A stretch of 64,000 nucleotides of DNA, from the NCBI GenBank assembly GCA_032622095.1, contig CP136065.1:59765094-59829093 (forward strand), in the 5' to 3' direction. Of the stretch, positions 53,601 through 59,600 are shown piece after piece. Position 1 is the first letter of the stretch, and the number at the start of each line of letters is the position of its first letter. Under the pieces are notes generated by a model. That model worked only from the letters and a program-made list of their open reading frames with translations, was not told the origin of the DNA and did not search any database. A program made the position numbers and the translations under genes. Origin of the DNA: Siphonodentalium dalli (lineage: Eukaryota; Mollusca; Scaphopoda; Gadilida; Siphonodentaliidae).

Positions 53601-56600
53601 AAAAAAGTAGATGCAAGAGGGAAAAAAACAAAAAAAAAAACTTTCACAACAGTATATTGGTTAAATTGTGGAGTTCTACCTGAATTTCACAATAATTATA
53701 TATAAAATATGAATTTGAAATGTGTTTTTAATATTCAAATTTAATATAAACAGACATTTCTTGTCATAAAATAAATAAAAATAGAGACATGTATTAATAG
53801 GAAATTAGTGCATACTGCTCCAATCCACAAATTGTCTAGCCAGGCATATGCGAATATAATTTAAAAACCTTACCTTTTAGCTGAGTAACGTTGAACTATT
53901 ATTCCCCATGCTTAATACTAGTACACTAATAATAAAAAAATAAAAAAAAAATAAAAAAAAAAAAAAAATTATTTTTTTAAATTAATAAAAACATTTTTTT
54001 TTTTTTTTTTTCATAGAATGGAACAAAAGTTGTCGGCGGTGTTCGTAAACCAGACTTAAATATTGGTGTCGCCTTATATATGAGATACAGTAATGCTCTA
54101 ATTAATCGACCCCTTAACCACAGCAGAATTATGCGTAACTTTTCAGGATTTAGTCGGAAATATGGCTTGTTGCCATTCATCGGAGAGCTTTCCGATGAAT
54201 GGCAACAAGCCATATTTCCGACTAAATCCTGAAAAGTTACCCATAATTCTGCTGTGGTTAAGAGGTCGATTAATTAGAGCATTACTGTATATATGAGATA
54301 TATACAAGCAAAACATGCTCCATATTTTGCATTGACAAACCAAGTGCTATGTATTATAATGTCGCATTTTTTTGATTTTCAGTTGTCCAAATTAGTTCGA
54401 CAACACAAGTATTGCCTCAAAAGGGCTTCATGACGTCACCTTGTGTTCAGCACCAGTGCGTATTTATTTATTACTATGTCAGCTCTTGCGATTAGACAAT
54501 CAGCGTCGATAAATAGTGACAGTAAATGAACTCATATTAGGTCAGTGACTCCTTATGAAATCAATATTAGGTGCTTATCCACCATCTTGTTTTCAGAAAC
54601 TCTGTCGCCTCGGGAATATTGTTTGGTGTATTTTGGTGCCAAGAAAGGGAATATCTGTCGGAAATTATTTTCTGCAAATTTAAATACATACATGTAGTAC
54701 AATGTACCAAAACCTGCATGCGATATATTTTATGAATTCTAAAGACTCATAAATTAACTATCAAATTCAACAAGTTGTCCTACTTCTGGTGATTAGCCAT
54801 GGTGCGTCACTGTGACGTTATATAAGTTAATGACCATAGACGACACATTTAACTAGCCAAATTAAATAAATTACAGCAAAGCTTAATTAAAGGGATATGC
54901 CGGATTTTGTCCACTGACATAATTAATTCATTACGGGATACTTAGTGGTCAGATATGGTGTCATGTGAGGCTCAGCGAGATCAATATTAGGCTCGGCCTA
55001 TGGCCTAGCCTAATATTGTTCTCACATCGCCTCACATGACACCATATCCGACCACTAAGCGTCCCATAACTTATAATGTAAGGTCCATATAGCGGTGAAG
55101 TGAACAGTTTATTTTTCAATCAAAAAATGCCAAAAGCAAATTCTTGTATATAAAGTGCATCTAATACAGACATAATTCAAACATAAAACCTGACATGAAC
55201 ATGCACGGCACCAGCAACAATGATCCGCATATGACATAAAAACAGCAAATCCCATTGCCAATCTAACAATGCTAGTAGAATGTGATTACCCTCACCAGTA
55301 ATGCCTTGAAATTGTCACGGCCAGCCATTGGCGCACAAAAAATGGCTAAACACATTGACAAAATCATGCCTGTTTTGTACAATATATTATGTGAATAAAC
55401 ATATGTATATAATAAACAGTCTACCAGCATCTGGCCGCTAATGTGCTTTGCTTGTGTATATACACAAGTGTATAATACACAAGCTCCATGCATCTCGCTG
55501 TTGGTGTTTGAATATCATTAGAGATCATAAGGCAATCTGTTTTTTTCCAATCTGGAGAGATTGTACTTACCTTAATTGCACCATCTGTTACTTTGAAAAA
55601 TAAAGTTCTTTCACTCGGTTCCTGAAAAATATTTGTGAGAATATTGAGCCCAGTAAAATGAGAACAACAACAAAATTCATATTCAAAAGGCTTTCAATAT
55701 GTGCAATCAGCTCTTTAGAGTTATTTCGAAAATTGTGCAAATTAATTTTGTGACAAGCTTGAAAAATACTCCAGCAATGTTATAAGTTATTGTTGTTGAT
55801 TGGAGGTAACATCGTGTGACTGAAATATTCGTCTGAACAAGAAATAAATTGACTTACTATAGAAACATGACTTAAAATTATTTTGTTTTGTACAAAACGT
55901 GGTTCCATTTGAAATCATACGATTTAAGAATTTAGACTTCAATAAGAGTAACCATAGAATTAGTTCTAATTTATATCCTTATTTATGAAACTGAATTATT
56001 AATGGTACTAAATCTGATTCGATGGTCCCCAAATCATCAGATTCCAACAACAACTTTTTTGAAATGCCGCTTCAGTTATCAGAATCGATTAATTGCCCCA
56101 AAATAATGCTGCTAACTACCGTCACTATAGTATAAAATTGCCCAAAACCTGTTATTTATCAACATTTATCAATGAAAGCCACTTTATTTTAGAGTTATCC
56201 ATCTTCTTCCGCAATTTGGTCCGAGACCATTGGCTCATCAACTTTTTTCCAAGCGGCTAAAAAGTACCGTTGGTGAAAAATATATTATTTTTAAAAGTAT
56301 AATACATTTTTCCTTAAAGAAAGCCTTTCACACTGAACTATATGGATAAATGTCCTGCTTTGTAAACCACAGTAGGAAAGGGGTTAACTGTTGGTCGCCT
56401 CCCAACGCTTATTGTCCTTGCCCAGATTAGTCATGCATGAACTGTCCCAATATAACCGGCTGTACGCGATGGGATTCGTCAGTTTTTATATCCAACTCAA
56501 TCAGGAGATTGGCGAGTTGCGGGGTTGGGAATGGCACCGCCATGGGAGGGACCTATATGCTAGTTCAGTGCTCAGGCCAGGAGGAGGCACGAGCAATAAA

Positions 56601-59600
56601 GTTAATAGCCAAATTTAGAGGGAAATGTACTCTTCTAAAACAGATTGCACATAAATATGAACTCTTAATGAATCTGTTATGATTAGTTACGTGAAAATAA
56701 CTCAAAATGTTAGAGTTCTATATTGCTCAAATGTGTACCTCCCCCCTTGTTTTGGAAGAAACATCGCAGGTGGTGCCATCCAATTCATAGTTGCGAGCGA
56801 ACCGAGCAACTATAACTGAATAAGATACTCTTTGTTCTTCTTCTCTTTTTCTTCTTCTACTTCTTCATCTTTCAGTTGTAATGGTCCAAGCCGCCATGGG
56901 ATGCAAGGAAACTAACTCACTCTCCGCCTTAGCGACAGAACGACCTGCACTTGAGGAGGCCCACTCCGAAGATGGCGAGACAACAAACAATAAGAGTTAA
57001 CTAACTGCTGTTCGCCAAAGCAAATGGCAGATAACCTGATGCCCAATTTGTGGCACAGGGATCAAATTGAGAACCCATTAGCCCAAATGGGTTGGACAAC
57101 TATAAGTGAGTCAAGCCATCGCATCAAAGGGAGCCCCCACCACCGCATGCTGCAGGTGGTCATGCCCAAGCTAATATCCTGGCCAAGCTGGAGGGTGGGG
57201 AGAGGTCATTGTTCTCCGATCCCAAGACGGTTGAGTGGCAGGCAAGGCCGTGTCGGGATGACGAGCGTGGACAGGGGGTCCCGGCTCGTTACCTCTATGG
57301 GTACGGCCCCCGCCCTGCGCTTAAGCTGCCGAAGGCCGTCCGGCCAGTGTCGATACATTCGCACGCGATTTGGCAGCTTTAGCGCCCAGATCCGCTAGCG
57401 CTGGTGGGGGACAAAACGTCCTGGAGGTCCCAAGTACCCCGACAGCTCCATCAGACGCATCCCCACGAATTGGTTGAACCGTCGAGACGTAACCGGAGGA
57501 GCGTGAACTGGTCCTTCCTTCCTTCTTAGAACAGTTATCACATGTCTCTGAGGTATGTATCACAAGATATCATGCAGAAACCCTGTGATACACATTGTGT
57601 ATATAGATATATAAAATGATATAATAGATATATCAGGGCGATATATAAGTCATCATGAGATCATGTCAGAAGGCCCTACCAAAGCTGGGCCCAATTAATC
57701 CAATGGTCGGAGCCAGAGCACAGATCCCTGGCATGATCCAATGTATCACTAAAAAAATATATATAACCCCACAGAGAACATGAATAACAGCCATAAGCAC
57801 AAGGAGCTTATGACCGAAGACCGTAGGTGACCATAGCAGCCACTGAGAAAGTCAACTACTACTCTCAGGTGCAAAATAATAGTGTCAGTATGATTATTAA
57901 TTTTGGAGAAAATTCCCAACGATCACTATTATTTGGAATGGAGACATAGAGCGAAAATTGCAATCGCTGTTATTATTTTCAGCCTAAATCCACACACATC
58001 ACTATTATTAGGCCCTTACGACCATTAGGCACCTGAGAGCAGACCACGTTCCCAGTGGAACACCAACCGCGATCTGATTTCAAGAAATGAAGGTGCACAG
58101 ATCATGTCTGTGGAATGAACGTAATTAAACGACTGTAGTTAAATATTCAGACAGTGGACAACCGAATTCAGTAAAAATGATGTACAATGCAGTCAGATGA
58201 TAAAAACACGGTCGGTAAATTGTCACGGTCACCATACGTAATACTCGGCACAGAACATCATGTCACTTTCTCCAAAGATGCAGCAGAACGACCTAGGTGT
58301 GTTATAGGTAGGTTAGTATGAAGCATGCAGCAATCTAGGGGAAGACCCGCTCTAAAGATGGCTCCTCTAGGAAGGAAACAAATGATATTATCATACGAAT
58401 TTCAGTAAAGGACACACATCCCAAATGGTGCGACTTATTGAATTTAATAGCCAGGTTGTAAAAGAAAGAAGCCATATGATAGAGAGGAACTCTCCTACCT
58501 AAGTGGTCCTGTTTAAGGAAAATAAGACAAATACAGCATAGACCGAAGCGCGCAGAGTTGGTCGCATGGCAGGCCCCTGTGATCGGGCGACTGGTGCCAT
58601 GGGTTCTGGATCCACTCATACGGGGTGGTCATCTGCCTGCGGGGAAATGTCTGTAATGCTGGTCAATGAGCTTCCTCGAAAGCGAAGCTGGACAGCGCAA
58701 ACGTCCCACCTTTTTTATTTGCTATGTGCCAGATAATCAAATTGATATGGGCAATAGAAGTATGAAGAGCCATGTGATGGACTCTTTTCGGAAAGGCTAT
58801 TGGCAGTGGTCGTGGGGCACGTGACAATATAAATGCTTTCCATGTAAATGTGCTTCATTCGTGTGTGAAGTCTATTCGCCATATCAACAGTACGAAAGGT
58901 CTGGACTCGTATATATTTGAAATTCATGTAGACTCCTGCTAGTCAATGAATACATTAAAAACGCCTACCATGCCCTTTATGAACAATGCTCCCTGCATTG
59001 TATGCACAGCATGTTCGTGTACCAAGCTCACATTTGATATGGTTACTTTCCATAAATAATGTCTCCCCCTCCTTCTTGGAATACCACTGCTGTTATTTCG
59101 CATTGGGGGCCTTCATCCAGGCATCTCACATTTGGTCACGGTATCAAGGAATGCTGCGAGAGAGAAACGTCGCGGCCACATTGGGAATCGAACAGTCCAC
59201 AGCAGCAATTGACTGTGGGCCAGTTAACTGGAGGGGTCAAGTTACCATGATTCTAAATCTTGTCAGTCTGAGATCATGAATAATTCTATTCAATGAGAGA
59301 CAATGAGTTGACTGGTATGCAAATAAACCAAGGACGACTTGAAAGCGAAATAGAATCATAAGGAAAGTGATTCGCAACAAGTCATTTTGAGATAGGTCCA
59401 TCGCAAATTACACTTTCACATTCCCATAATTAAACCAAGATGTGGAAAAAGATCGAAAGAACCTTAAAATTTAGGTAGATAGTGAATCCATGATTACACA
59501 CCTTTTCAGAATGTCGACAAGAGGGAAGAGTGTAAACCTGAGTGCCCATTATTTGTAATTTGGGTCCCAATCAGAGCCATATCCAGAATCGGAGTAACCG

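Noticed and set aside
57024-57398. A 124-codon plus-strand frame considered as a gene
   Set aside because: No start context, no recognisable domain, competing open frames on both strands, and location inside the inverted-repeat block. Kept only as part of that block.
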